Part shown: positions 6,057 through 14,034 of the stretch, piece after piece | Layout: the number at the start of each line of letters is the position of its first letter | How positions within the stretch are numbered: the first letter of the stretch is position 1 | Source: a virus | Length of the DNA stretch: 36,797 bases | Strand: one strand, 5' to 3' | Virus record (IMG/VR): IMGVR_UViG_3300028800_000210 | Coordinates: 1-36,797 of that record | The notes under the pieces: model-generated | Seen by the model: only the letters and a program-made list of their open reading frames with translations | Told to the model about the DNA's origin: nothing | Database searches by the model: none | Program-made: the position numbers and the translations under genes

Positions 6057-6466
6057 AATATGTTATCTGGGGTGCGCCAGTACCCCGCAAGAATCCAGGA
6101 CTCAATAAAAGGTTCTGCTCGCTCTATGACCCCCAAAAACAGGAAAAAGAAACCTATCGCTACAATCTTAAGTTCCAACACGGATCTCGTCCCCTCATAG
6201 AGCCACCCATTTCAGTCACGTTCGACATCTTTTTCAAGATGCCTAAATCATGGAGCGAAAGAAAAAAAGATGCTCATCGTGGCAAATTACACAGCGTAAA
6301 GCCCGACTACTCAAACTGCCTCAAGTTTATTGAAGATTGTGCCACCGGCATTATCTATCAAGATGATTGCCAACTAGCTCTTTTTAGAGAAGCGCGTAAA
6401 ATATGGGCTGACGAAGATAAAACAGAATTTACCTTGGAGCATGTGGATGAAGGCAACCTCACATAA
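6053..6466 (+). CDS. rusA: RusA-type Holliday junction resolvase
   Basis: 137 residues, a typical RusA length. RusA homodimers cleave four-way DNA junctions and in phages resolve branched replication products before packaging. The core motif KPDYSNCLKFIEDC (from residue 83) followed by GIIYQDDCQL (99-108) matches KPDxDNxxK...D...G..Y.DD.Q. The catalytic Asp85 and Asp104/105 are present. The second Asp of the DxD motif, equivalent to E. coli Asp72, is Ser87 here; some family members may tolerate this, or activity may be altered. It is coupled to its upstream gene by ATGA and overlaps TerS. Confidence 0.88.
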   Translation: MKYVIWGAPVPRKNPGLNKRFCSLYDPQKQEKETYRYNLKFQHGSRPLIEPPISVTFDIFFKMPKSWSERKKDAHRGKLHSVKPDYSNCLKFIEDCATGIIYQDDCQLALFREARKIWADEDKTEFTLEHVDEGNLT

Positions 6467-6938
6467 TAGCACGGCAAAAAAGAAACCCATCAAAACTGTG
6501 CATGAAGAATACTATTTGAATATGTTTACATTCAAACAAACACCAATATCGACAGATTATCTTTTACATTATGCCCTCGAGTGGGTGAACTGGGCTTTAA
6601 CGGATGACGATGCTTTGACCATGGAGGGATTCCATATCAAGAAGGGAGTTCAGTCTTTTACCGTATCAAGATGGTGTCAGCGAAGCCCAGAACTTAAACA
6701 AGCTCATGACCATGTAATGGAAATCATCGGAGATCGTCGAGAAAAGGGGGCCATTAATCGCAAATATGATTCTGGCATGATACGGACCACGATGCCTATG
6801 TATAAAGCTAAATGGCGAGAACTTGAAGAATGGCGTGCTCAGTTATCAGAAAAGATAGCCTCAGCTGGTGGGCTTAAAGTAGTAGAATTAGAGAAGTTTG
6901 CAGATTCAGATTTAGTGCCAAAGAAAGAGAAGAAATGA
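6447..6938 (+). CDS. Terminase small subunit-like protein
   Basis: About 163 residues with helical, DNA-binding character. TerS recognises phage DNA and loads it on TerL. Family-like features are the N-terminal basic stretch, ISTDYLLHYALEWVNWALTD, a possible helix-turn-helix around KKGVQSFTVSRWCQRSPEL, and a charged C-terminal helix, followed downstream by TerL. GGAG 7 bases before the ATG at 6447 favours that start over the ATG at 6441. It overlaps RusA. The assignment rests mainly on position, size and helical pattern. Confidence 0.6.
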   Translation: MKATSHNSTAKKKPIKTVHEEYYLNMFTFKQTPISTDYLLHYALEWVNWALTDDDALTMEGFHIKKGVQSFTVSRWCQRSPELKQAHDHVMEIIGDRREKGAINRKYDSGMIRTTMPMYKAKWRELEEWRAQLSEKIASAGGLKVVELEKFADSDLVPKKEKK

Positions 6939-7114
6939 ACATCATATCCAGAGAGCACTTACTTGAATACGAGCGAGACAAATACAAAAGATGGTATGAA
7001 TTGGGTGTTGAAGAGTCTCGCAAGAACAACAAACTAAAAAGAGATTTAGCTAACCTAAAGAAATCTTATATTGAGCGCTTTAAGTTTGTTCTGGGATTGA
7101 ATGATAACCGATAA
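6935..7114 (+). CDS. 59-residue charged helical protein
   Basis: It starts by ATGA overlap with the TerS stop and ends by overlap with the next micro-gene. MNIISREHLLEYERDKYKRW onward is a long amphipathic helix, likely a coiled coil, with a short C-terminal tail (KFVLGLNDNR). Unknown family; its position between TerS and TerL suggests a packaging or nucleic-acid role, by context only. Confidence 0.5.
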   Translation: MNIISREHLLEYERDKYKRWYELGVEESRKNNKLKRDLANLKKSYIERFKFVLGLNDNR

Positions 7115-7190
7115 GTTGCTTTGGATCTTTTGGGTAGTTTTAGTATTCGGCATTGCCGTTTTAATATTAAATGAAAAGGCAGAAGAATGA
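7101..7190 (+). CDS. 29-residue membrane microprotein
   Basis: It begins within the end of the preceding gene and stops by ATGA overlap with the next. The product is one hydrophobic helix (LLWIFWVVLVFGIAVLIL) flanked by charges. GGGA upstream is a weak ribosome binding site. The coupled position supports translation. It is too short for a standard holin. Confidence 0.35.
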   Translation: MITDKLLWIFWVVLVFGIAVLILNEKAEE

Positions 7191-7420
7191 GTGATGAATA
7201 CAAGGCTGGCTGGAACCTGGAAAGAGTTCGCTATGCCTATTCAAAATCTTCAGCAGACATTAACATAAGTCCCCACCGAAACTTTACGCGTTTATGCCAT
7301 CTATGCAATAAGAAATTCAAAGTAATAAAGCGCACCGACCAACGAAGATTCTGTTCAGATGAATGCCATAAAGAACACCTCAAGATACGAAAGAAAGAAA
7401 ATGAAGTGGATAAGATTTAA
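7187..7420 (+). CDS. Small zinc-finger protein
   Basis: 77 residues. A treble-clef-like zinc motif spans residues 36-62: LCHLCNKKFK then RRFCSDECHKEHL, i.e. CxxC...CxxxC with adjacent His. The same pattern (CEYCHKEFK...GRFCSSLC) opens the HNH endonuclease at 30942, so this may be a shared nucleic-acid-binding module or a remnant of such a nuclease. The N-terminal part is amphipathic. ATGA coupling to the upstream micro-gene fixes the start. Confidence 0.6.
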   Translation: MSDEYKAGWNLERVRYAYSKSSADINISPHRNFTRLCHLCNKKFKVIKRTDQRRFCSDECHKEHLKIRKKENEVDKI

Positions 7421-7679
7421 AGATCAGTTACCCGAACTTGAAGGCCGGATACTTGTTCGAGAAACCATTACATACGCAAACACCGATAATTATTATTATT
7501 ATCTATTACAAGCCGAACCAATGGAAGTATATTCAAAAATGGTCTGGGTTAAGCAACTCAGTAATTCAGGCAACGAGTCTGCTCGCATAGTTGATTTGCT
7601 GACCAATGAATACATGGCTTCAGAATGCAAAGAAATGTCTTGGATTCGATTGCCCTTGGATAATAAGGGAAAGATTTAA
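7401..7679 (+). CDS. DUF551-like protein
   Basis: 92 residues starting MKWIRFKDQLPELEGRILV and ending near MSWIRLPL, which fits the DUF551 layout (W..x.D.LP..G..VLV at the N terminus, a Trp-x-x-Leu-Pro element at the C terminus). Function of the family is unknown; it is common in phages of Gram-negative hosts. The start overlaps the end of the zinc-finger gene by 20 bases. A second DUF551-like protein is encoded in MCP intron 2 (18378-18743). Confidence 0.6.
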   Translation: MKWIRFKDQLPELEGRILVRETITYANTDNYYYYLLQAEPMEVYSKMVWVKQLSNSGNESARIVDLLTNEYMASECKEMSWIRLPLDNKGKI

Positions 7680-7709
7680 ATTTATTGTACAACGTATTTT
7701 CATATTGAC

Positions 7710-9065
7710 ATGAACATGAATATAGAGACAAGAATAAAGCTTGATCGCTTTCAGCCGCGTCCTTATCAACTACCCATTTGTGATGCGATAGAGAATAAGG
7801 GTTATAAACGTGTGCTTGCCATACTTCCTCGGAGAGCAGGAAAAGACATTGTAGCATTCAACCTTTGTGTTCGTGCTGCTCTGAAAGAAGTACAGACCAT
7901 CTTCTATATTTTTCCCACATTCTCTCAAGGCCGCAGAATTCTCTGGGATGCTATTACGAACGATGGTAATCGTATCCTTGATCATTATTGCCCTAAAGAG
8001 ATAGCAGAACGTAACGAACAACTTATGCGCCTTAAATTTGCCAACGGCAGCATATTACAAGTTCTCGGATCTAATGATTACGATACGGCACTCGTTGGAA
8101 CTAACGCCAAGTTTATGGTCTTTTCAGAGTTCTCTTTACAAGATCCCCGCGCTTATCAATTTGCTCGACCGATTCTTACGGCTAACAATGGGACAGCCCT
8201 ATTCCTCTCCACGCCTCGCGGACGCAACCATCTCTATGATCTTTATCAAATCGCATCTCATTCAAAAGATTGGTTTTGTTTAAAGCTGACCGTTGATGAT
8301 ACGCAGCACATTGATATTGCTGATATTCGCAAAGAGGTTGAACTCGGCGAGCTTTCGGAGGGAATGGTTAATCAAGAATATTATTGTTCTTTTGATGAGG
8401 GCCAAGACGGATATTTTTATGCATCCATATTAGATCGCATGCATCTTGAAGGCAAAATAGGCAATGTTCCATGGGAACCAGGACATAAAGTTCATACGGC
8501 GCATGATCTGGGTATCAACGATCCCACAGTCCAGATATATTTTCAGGTTATTGGAACTTCGGTACACGTTATAGATTATTATTCCGCTTCCAACAAAAAT
8601 ATAGCGCATTTCTGCCAAACGATTCTTAACAAGCCATATACCTACGGCAAGCACTTTCCCCCTCACGACGCAAAAAAAAGAGAACAGGGCCCGGGTATAA
8701 GCATTGAAGATCAATATAAAGAGTTGGGCGTTAAATTCTCTGAAATATACCCCCACCGCATACTTGATGGGATTGAATATGTTAAAGCTAAACTTCCCAC
8801 CATCTACATCGATAACGTAAAGTGCAAAGAATTGATTAAGCATTTGGCTAACTACCGACAAGAATGGGATGCGGTCAAAAAACAATACAAAGGTATACCC
8901 GAGCACAATGATGTATCGCATGCGGCAGACGCATTTAGATATATGTGCGTGGCGTTGAAGAAAGCTTCATTTTCAGGTACAACCCCGGAACAATTAGATA
9001 AAAGATATCGAGAAGTAATGTACGGCGGCAGACAAAATACTGGATTCTTTAGAGAGGATATTTAG
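7710..9065 (+). CDS. terL: Terminase large subunit (packaging ATPase/nuclease)
   Basis: 451 residues, normal TerL length. The N-terminal ATPase has Walker A LPRRAGKD (residues 39-46), a Walker B-like FMVFSE (135-140, hydrophobic run then acidic pair position) and a conserved LFLSTPRGRNH coupling motif. The C-terminal RNase H-like nuclease begins HTAHDLGINDPT with a catalytic Asp and includes DVSHAADAFRYM near residue 400, another metal-binding Asp. It docks on the portal, cuts concatemers and pumps DNA into the prohead. No strong ribosome binding site precedes 7710; an ATG at 7716 is possible. Confidence 0.93.
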   Translation: MNMNIETRIKLDRFQPRPYQLPICDAIENKGYKRVLAILPRRAGKDIVAFNLCVRAALKEVQTIFYIFPTFSQGRRILWDAITNDGNRILDHYCPKEIAERNEQLMRLKFANGSILQVLGSNDYDTALVGTNAKFMVFSEFSLQDPRAYQFARPILTANNGTALFLSTPRGRNHLYDLYQIASHSKDWFCLKLTVDDTQHIDIADIRKEVELGELSEGMVNQEYYCSFDEGQDGYFYASILDRMHLEGKIGNVPWEPGHKVHTAHDLGINDPTVQIYFQVIGTSVHVIDYYSASNKNIAHFCQTILNKPYTYGKHFPPHDAKKREQGPGISIEDQYKELGVKFSEIYPHRILDGIEYVKAKLPTIYIDNVKCKELIKHLANYRQEWDAVKKQYKGIPEHNDVSHAADAFRYMCVALKKASFSGTTPEQLDKRYREVMYGGRQNTGFFREDI

Positions 9066-9227
9066 ATGAATAAAATTCAAAGGCCGACGTGCGGTGCATG
9101 CGGTCGAAGAATACACAAATGCATTTGCAAAGGAGATTCAGATGATTCAATTAATTATCGGTTTAGTATTAGGTATAGCTTTATCATATCTATATCGATC
9201 TTTCAGTCGCTTTATAAAGCTCTATAA
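9066..9227 (+). CDS. Mini zinc-ribbon protein
   Basis: It begins on the base after the TerL stop. MNKIQRPTCGACGRRIHKCI carries CxxC-x6-CxC, a plausible single zinc site. The later half is in a frame that overlaps the next gene's membrane segment by 86 bases, giving a hydrophobic Ile/Ser-rich tail. The cysteine spacing resembles the 16-residue peptide at 13718. Low-to-moderate confidence because of the overlap. Confidence 0.4.
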   Translation: MNKIQRPTCGACGRRIHKCICKGDSDDSINYRFSIRYSFIISISIFQSLYKAL

Positions 9228-9420
9228 AATAGAGCGCCAAGATGCACATATAAAGGATCTTAAAGTTCAAGCAAAGAAAGATATCCTTGATTATATAGAA
9301 TTGCGTGGCGGCCAAAATTTTATTGATAAGTGTTGGAATCAGAAATGGATTGCATCACAGCTTGATAATTCAGGTATACAACTGCCGCCTTTGGATTGGA
9401 GTAATTTTGATGGAAAATAA
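9142..9420 (+). CDS. Small membrane-anchored helical protein
   Basis: AAAGGAG upstream fixes the ATG at 9142. An N-terminal transmembrane helix (IQLIIGLVLGIALSYLY) is followed by a basic amphipathic helix (IKDLKVQAKKDILDY) and a soluble tail. The layout of one N-terminal anchor and a charged helix recalls inner-membrane spanin or Rz-like proteins, but there is no lysis gene nearby, so function stays open. Confidence 0.5.
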   Translation: MIQLIIGLVLGIALSYLYRSFSRFIKLYKIERQDAHIKDLKVQAKKDILDYIELRGGQNFIDKCWNQKWIASQLDNSGIQLPPLDWSNFDGK

Positions 9421-9655
9421 TTGGCTTGAGTGGTCACGTTTTCCTCTTGTAGCCTATTCCTTCGATCAAGATATGTTCGTAGTTAAAGACGAGCTTGATC
9501 GTTATTTTGTGGGTTATGTTAATCCTAATATGTATATTAACTTTCTCTCAAAGCCGGACGCAGATACCAAGAAAAAACTAACTCATTGGACGGACTTTAA
9601 GGATTCATATGGCAAGCGAGTGCAATGGCGACATGATTCCTCAGTATCGCCTTAA
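9410..9655 (+). CDS. 81-residue hypothetical protein
   Basis: MENNWLEWSRFPLVAYSFDQ begins a soluble protein with many aromatic residues and beta-rich pattern (DMFVVKDELDRYFVGYV). The ATG at 9410 overlaps the upstream gene by a few codons. No family recognised. Upstream in-frame codons exist but have no ribosome binding site. Confidence 0.5.
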   Translation: MENNWLEWSRFPLVAYSFDQDMFVVKDELDRYFVGYVNPNMYINFLSKPDADTKKKLTHWTDFKDSYGKRVQWRHDSSVSP

Positions 9656-9815
9656 AAAGATAACCAAAAATAATCGCGCATTTTCTTCTACCGATGCTAC
9701 AAATAGAGTATATTTAGACGACCAATTTTCTCAGTATGAATATTGGGAAGAGATAGATGCAATTTGTTCTAAATGTAGGAGAAAGGAATGTGTGCGGGGC
9801 GATGAATTCTTATAA
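9609..9815 (+). CDS. 68-residue protein with C-terminal cysteine motif
   Basis: AAGGATTCAT precedes the ATG. The N-terminal part is basic (YRLKKITKNNRAF); the C terminus has CSKCRRKEC, a CxxC plus one more Cys that could bind zinc with another ligand. It overlaps both neighbours in other frames. Unknown function; one of several small Cys proteins in this cluster. Confidence 0.45.
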   Translation: MASECNGDMIPQYRLKKITKNNRAFSSTDATNRVYLDDQFSQYEYWEEIDAICSKCRRKECVRGDEFL

Positions 9816-10158
9816 AGCGATAGGGTGGATTGTTATAGTTACGGCTATTGGATTGGGGCTCATGAGCTGGGGAGAAGTGAGAGTGGTGAAGAAAAACAAA
9901 CTTAAAGATAACCAATTACAAGAACACGTTATAGATTGGGCAACCGATCAGATCCACAATATTAGATGTATGGTGGACATGCTTAATGATAGCGATTTGG
10001 AAGATGGCCATAGATCACGCATCTTTGATGATATCGCTGAACAATTGGTGGAAATCTTAGATCTTCTTGAACCAATAGATCACGACAAGACAATGCTTTT
10101 TGATTGGGCTGAACGGTTTATCAAGGATAACCTCATGCAACCATCAAACGAACATTAA
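9790..10158 (+). CDS. Membrane-anchored acidic helical protein
   Basis: About 122 residues from a GTG at 9790, which has AGGAG 8 bases upstream; an ATG at 9802 is the alternative. One transmembrane helix near the N terminus (AIGWIVIVTAIGLGLMSW) is followed by a short basic stretch and a long acidic helical domain (DMLNDSDLEDGHRSRIFDDI). The last gene before a strong terminator. No family recognised; an anchor with a helical tail could serve in lysis or membrane association. Confidence 0.5.
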   Translation: MCGAMNSYKAIGWIVIVTAIGLGLMSWGEVRVVKKNKLKDNQLQEHVIDWATDQIHNIRCMVDMLNDSDLEDGHRSRIFDDIAEQLVEILDLLEPIDHDKTMLFDWAERFIKDNLMQPSNEH

Positions 10159-10173
10159 TAGCGCTCCTGTTTT

Positions 10174-10219
10174 AGTCCCGGTTATGGTTTTCTAATTTCC
10201 CGTAACTGGGACTTTTATT
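10174..10219 (+). terminator. Rho-independent terminator before the portal gene
   Basis: AGTCCCGGTTATGG pairs with CCCGTAACTGGGACT (10174-10213, with one G-U), followed by TTTTATTT. It separates the packaging cluster from the structural genes. Confidence 0.75.
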
Positions 10220-10291
10220 TATACTTGTTTTTGTTCATCGATATCATAGACTAGTTTTTGCCTACAAGCATTACCTTAAGGAGAGTAAGCT

Positions 10292-12382
10292 ATGATCTTT
10301 CCCCAATTATCCCCGCAATATTATACCGAGCGGGATCGGGAAATCTTATCCAAGATGGAAGCATTTTATGCTGAAGCAGTCACCCTCAATCAATCATTCT
10401 GGTCTGAAGCAGATTTAGATACACGCTTCGAATGTAATGACCAAACGCTTTGGCAAGACTACTGGGGTAATTTACCGGTCAACCGAAGAACTCAATTTGT
10501 ATTCAATAGAATTCGTCGTGTTAAAAATATGATCGGCGGACATCAACGCAACAACCGCAAATCAATCGTAGTAACGGGCGTTGAGAACTTTGACAATGAA
10601 ACTGCTGATCAGCTTACTAAAGTAATTAAATGGATTGAGAATACCGAAGGCCTACTCTACACCGTTTCAGATGCTTTTGATGGTGCTTTAGTTACCGGTA
10701 TGAACTTCTTACATATCTATATGGATTATCGCCAAGATCCCATATCAGGCCATATTAAAATTGACAAATGTGATTATAACTCCTTTCTCGTAGACCCATT
10801 CTTCCGCAAGACAGACCTATCTGATTGCAATGCAATATGGAAACGCTCCTATTTAACCAAGCGCGAAGTCATATCGCTCTTGCCTGATCATGCTGAAGAA
10901 ATCCTTGGCCTTCAGTCACCGGAAGCACAAGCTGGCAGAGATTCAAAATTCCAGTTCATGCCCGAGAATTACAATGTGTCATATACCAACCTCCTAACCT
11001 ATGACGAATATTATTATAAGGATTATCGCACCCAAACTTTACTCGTAGATACGCAAACTGGTGAAACCCAAGAATGGCGCGGACAAGATGAAGATAGACT
11101 TAAACAGTTTCTCAAGACGTACCCTTCAGTTACCTTGATGGAATCTACCGTCCCAACGGTTAAAGTAGCTATCGTCGTTCAAGGTAAGGTAATGTACGAC
11201 GGGCCACAGCCAATCGGAATAGACAGGTTTCCGCTAGTTCCGGTGATCGGATATTACAATCCGCAAATTCCTTATTACCCATATAGAATTCAGGGGATAG
11301 TACGCCAATTGCGCGATGCACAGTATCTTTACAATAGACGTAAAATCATAGAACTTGATATCCTTGAGTCGCAAATCAATTCAGGATTCATCTACAAAGA
11401 AAACGCGCTGGTTAATCCCAAGGACGTATTCTTGAATGGCCAAGGTCGCGGTTTAGCGCTTAAAGAAGATGCACAAATGACTGATGTGATACAAATACAA
11501 GCGCCACAGATACCGCCATCCATGATTGAATTATCGCGCATCCTGGGCGAAGAAATTTCACAGATCTCGGGCGTAAATGAAGAACTACTCGGAAGCGCCC
11601 AAGACGACAAAGCAGGCATTCTATCGATGCTCAGACAAGGTGCAGGACTCACTACGCTGCAGATCCTTTTTGATAATTTGGATAACTCAATCAAACAAGT
11701 CGGCGATATATTAATTCAACTCATACAGGCCAATTTTACCCCAGGTAAAGTTAAAAAGATTCTTGAGGGTGCAGAGCCCACGCCACAGTTTTATAACAAA
11801 GCGTTTGGAAAATATCATGCCGTTGTTGAAGAAGGTCTTAATACCACCACACAAAAGCAAATGCAATTTGCCCAACTCTTGCACTTACGAGAAGCTGGCA
11901 TTCCTATCCCTAATGATGTTCTGCTTAATGCATCGACGATGCAAAATAAGAAGGAGCTCATAGAGGCTATTCAAAAAGAACAAGAACAAGCTTCTCAATT
12001 ACAACAACAACAGATGCAACAACAAATGGATCTGCAAGCTGCTCAATCAGAACTTGCTCGAGCTCGTGCTGCGGCTGACCAGGGATTGGGGCTTGAAAGA
12101 ATATCGCGCGTTGAAGAAAATCAGGCATTGGCCGTTGAACGCCGTGCGCAAGTAATTAGAGATGAAGATGCTGGCTTATTGGATAAGGTTCGTGCTCTTA
12201 AGGAACTTGAAGAACTTGATATCACCCATTTGGAAAAGCTTATTACCTTATCGCAAATGCTTAAGATGCAAGACAACCAATCGGTCACTGAAAAAGAAGA
12301 TAAGGCCACCAAAGGTGCAGAAAACGCGATCGCCTCACAAGCCTCGCAGCAACCTGCGCTCCAACCTAAAGGATTAAGATGA
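10292..12382 (+). CDS. P22-like portal protein
   Basis: 696 residues, close to P22 gp1. The portal is the dodecameric ring at one capsid vertex through which DNA enters and leaves and to which the tail attaches. The family signature FNRIRRVKNMIGGHQRNNRK lies at about residues 70-90, followed by the characteristic wing/stem region (DRFPLVPVIGYYNPQIPYYP, LRDAQYLYNRRKIIELD). The C-terminal 150 residues are Gln- and Glu-rich coiled coil, matching the barrel extension of P22-type portals. AAGGAGAGTAAGCT precedes the ATG. The start of the structural operon. Confidence 0.9.
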   Translation: MIFPQLSPQYYTERDREILSKMEAFYAEAVTLNQSFWSEADLDTRFECNDQTLWQDYWGNLPVNRRTQFVFNRIRRVKNMIGGHQRNNRKSIVVTGVENFDNETADQLTKVIKWIENTEGLLYTVSDAFDGALVTGMNFLHIYMDYRQDPISGHIKIDKCDYNSFLVDPFFRKTDLSDCNAIWKRSYLTKREVISLLPDHAEEILGLQSPEAQAGRDSKFQFMPENYNVSYTNLLTYDEYYYKDYRTQTLLVDTQTGETQEWRGQDEDRLKQFLKTYPSVTLMESTVPTVKVAIVVQGKVMYDGPQPIGIDRFPLVPVIGYYNPQIPYYPYRIQGIVRQLRDAQYLYNRRKIIELDILESQINSGFIYKENALVNPKDVFLNGQGRGLALKEDAQMTDVIQIQAPQIPPSMIELSRILGEEISQISGVNEELLGSAQDDKAGILSMLRQGAGLTTLQILFDNLDNSIKQVGDILIQLIQANFTPGKVKKILEGAEPTPQFYNKAFGKYHAVVEEGLNTTTQKQMQFAQLLHLREAGIPIPNDVLLNASTMQNKKELIEAIQKEQEQASQLQQQQMQQQMDLQAAQSELARARAAADQGLGLERISRVEENQALAVERRAQVIRDEDAGLLDKVRALKELEELDITHLEKLITLSQMLKMQDNQSVTEKEDKATKGAENAIASQASQQPALQPKGLR

Positions 12383-12570
12383 TTGCAGAATTACTTAAAG
12401 ATTCAGTATTAGAAAAAATAGCCCTAGATGTAGAAGATATCACCCACGATTTAAAATTTGTTAACATGGGTGGCAATAAGTGGCAAGCTCAAATAAGTTT
12501 TGATCTTGATGAAACATCTATGAGCGATAGCCAAAAGCTTATCGTTTCAGAGTTATTGAAATATTTATAA
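12379..12570 (+). CDS. 63-residue acidic protein after portal
   Basis: Overlaps the portal stop by ATGA, so it is coupled. A helix (MIAELLKDSVLEKIALDVED) is followed by beta-like LKFVNMGGNKWQAQISFDLD and a terminal helix. Its tight link to portal suggests a head assembly role. No family recognised. Confidence 0.5.
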   Translation: MIAELLKDSVLEKIALDVEDITHDLKFVNMGGNKWQAQISFDLDETSMSDSQKLIVSELLKYL

Positions 12571-12580
12571 CCTTAAGCTG

Positions 12581-12635
12581 GCCAGAAAGGTTCTGGCAGT
12601 CGATAGAGGTATAACCTTGTAGTTTAAAGACTACA
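12581..12635 (+). other. Two RNA hairpins between portal and head accessory genes
   Basis: GCCAGAA-AGG-TTCTGGC (12581-12597) and GTAGT...ACTAC (12619-12634) lack a T-tract, so they look like mRNA processing or stabilising structures rather than terminators. Confidence 0.35.
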
Positions 12636-12654
12636 GTTTCGAAGGAGCCAAACA

Positions 12655-13014
12655 ATGGCAAAACGTAAATATGCATCAGAAGGTGGAAATTCCCGCCATC
12701 ATGCGGACAAGTTCAACGATGAACGCAAGCACCAACAAGATTCGCGCGATGGCCATATGAAGAGTATGTCATCTGCTGAAGGATATATGGGCATGCCAAC
12801 TGGCATGCGTCGTGGACTTGAAGTTGATGATGAAATGATCCATGAAGATCACAGAGCTATTGCTAATCTTCCTCAAGAAGTAATGATCAAGCCTTATCCA
12901 AAAACTGGACCTTACCTTCCAGAAGGTTTAGATGATTCACGTTCTGGCATTGATCGTCAAATGGATTACGATGATTCCCAACGCAAGGCACATTTTTACC
13001 CCAAGAAGGTATAA
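12655..13014 (+). CDS. Head accessory protein, paralogue 1
   Basis: 119 residues, polar and basic at the N terminus (MAKRKYASEGGNSRHHADKF) with a conserved C-terminal unit: EMIHEDHRAIANLPQE, then YPKTGPYLPEGLDDSRSG. The same unit occurs in the next gene (GMIREQHSAMANLPRQ, YPQAGYYSSQYLDDTARG), so these are tandem paralogues. Likely a minor virion protein on the basis of location between portal and scaffold. GAAGGAGCCAAACA precedes the ATG. Confidence 0.6.
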   Translation: MAKRKYASEGGNSRHHADKFNDERKHQQDSRDGHMKSMSSAEGYMGMPTGMRRGLEVDDEMIHEDHRAIANLPQEVMIKPYPKTGPYLPEGLDDSRSGIDRQMDYDDSQRKAHFYPKKV

Positions 13015-13032
13015 TCCTTTTAGGAGAAAACA

Positions 13033-13503
13033 ATGGCTAAAGAAAGAAAAGATTCATATGTTCGCGCCAAAGGCAATCGAGGTGAAGACTTTGATGAACC
13101 TAAACGCGCTATGACCTATGATTATATGCCAGAATCGCAATATGATGCACGATCTCAGGAGCGCGCTAAAAGGCGTGACGAAGTACGTGCGGAATATTCT
13201 GCAATGTATCAGCTGGAACAGCGTAGAGATCAACGTACCTTCGATAGAACACAAGACATGAGTAATGAGTTCTATGCAGGAGTTGATCCTCGTAGAAGAC
13301 AAGAGATTGCTGATGGCGGCATGATTCGCGAGCAACATTCAGCAATGGCTAACCTTCCCCGACAGGCTCAACATCATGAATATCCTCAAGCAGGATATTA
13401 TTCATCGCAATATCTTGATGATACCGCTCGTGGCGCAAATGAATCTCCCGATGATGATGGGTTGGTAATGAAACGGTATGCACTTTATAGAAAGTATAGA
13501 TAA
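13033..13503 (+). CDS. Head accessory protein, paralogue 2
   Basis: 156 residues. The N-terminal part is a charged Arg/Glu helix (SQERAKRRDEVRAEYSAMYQ), absent from paralogue 1. The C-terminal unit (MIREQHSAMANLP...YPQAGYY...LDDTARG) matches it. AGGAGAAAACA precedes the ATG. It probably makes the same contact as paralogue 1 through this shared tail; virion location is inferred from neighbours. Confidence 0.6.
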   Translation: MAKERKDSYVRAKGNRGEDFDEPKRAMTYDYMPESQYDARSQERAKRRDEVRAEYSAMYQLEQRRDQRTFDRTQDMSNEFYAGVDPRRRQEIADGGMIREQHSAMANLPRQAQHHEYPQAGYYSSQYLDDTARGANESPDDDGLVMKRYALYRKYR

Positions 13504-13652
13504 TGCCTATTGCACCTCGTCCTAAAGGAAAAGCAAAGAAGATTGCCTATTCCGTTTTGGGAGTTCCTCTTAACTTGCAAAAGCGTAATTGGAAAAAGAA
13601 TGAAAAGTCCGAATATCGCTTAACTTGGGAAGAGACAACTCGGGTCCGTTAA
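13503..13652 (+). CDS. 49-residue basic protein
   Basis: Starts by TAATG overlap with the preceding stop. Rich in Lys, Arg and Pro at the N terminus (MPIAPRPKGKAKKIAYSV) and ends WEETTRVR. No family recognised. It may interact with nucleic acid in the head; a stable stem, CCGGGTAC/GTGCCCGG, lies just downstream (13669-13696). Confidence 0.5.
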   Translation: MPIAPRPKGKAKKIAYSVLGVPLNLQKRNWKKNEKSEYRLTWEETTRVR

Positions 13653-13717
13653 TTAGATAGAAGTTTTCCGGGTACTGGATGGTCTGGTGCCCGGAGAATA
13701 AAACAAAAAGGATTATT

Positions 13718-13768
13718 ATGAAAATGTGTTCAAAATGCAAAAAAGCACCTTGCAAGTGTAAGAAGTAA
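13718..13768 (+). CDS. 16-residue cysteine microprotein
   Basis: AAAAAGGATTATT precedes the ATG. The product MKMCSKCKKAPCKCKK has CxxC-x5-CxC, enough for one zinc ion, and is otherwise Lys. Size makes it uncertain, but the good ribosome binding site, the tight packing and the similar cysteine unit at 9066 argue for a real peptide. Confidence 0.45.
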   Translation: MKMCSKCKKAPCKCKK

Positions 13769-13776
13769 GGACGATA

Positions 13777-14013
13777 ATGAAGAAGAAAGTTGCTAAGAAG
13801 GTCAAAAAAGAATCTTCTAAATATAAAAACAAATATAGCAAAAAAGCTGAAAAGAAAATCCATAAGGTGGTAAAAGAGTTTGATAAAGGTGAATTACACT
13901 CAGGATCCAAAACGGGGCCTGTAGTAAAGAAACCCAAGCAAGCTATTGCCATCGGAATATCTGAAGCGCGTCGCAAGGGCTTAAAAGCAGGCAAGCGCAA
14001 AAAGAAAAAATAG
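13777..14013 (+). CDS. DUF6496-like lysine-rich protein
   Basis: 78 residues, about 35 percent Lys. The core KIHKVVKEFDKGELHSGSKT and KQAIAIGISEARRKGLKAG match the DUF6496 pattern (KV..V..EFK.G.L.S....V...KQAIAIALSEAR). The Lys-rich arms suggest DNA contact, perhaps packaged with the genome. Preceded by a weak AAGGACGATA ribosome binding site. Last gene before a strong terminator. Confidence 0.65.
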   Translation: MKKKVAKKVKKESSKYKNKYSKKAEKKIHKVVKEFDKGELHSGSKTGPVVKKPKQAIAIGISEARRKGLKAGKRKKKK

Positions 14014-14034
14014 ACGCGGCATTATTTACTTCAT

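Noticed and set aside
8430-8921. 163-codon open frame antisense to the terminase nuclease domain
   Set aside because: Lies entirely inside TerL on the other strand, has no ribosome binding site in context, and its hydrophobic composition follows from the sense codons.
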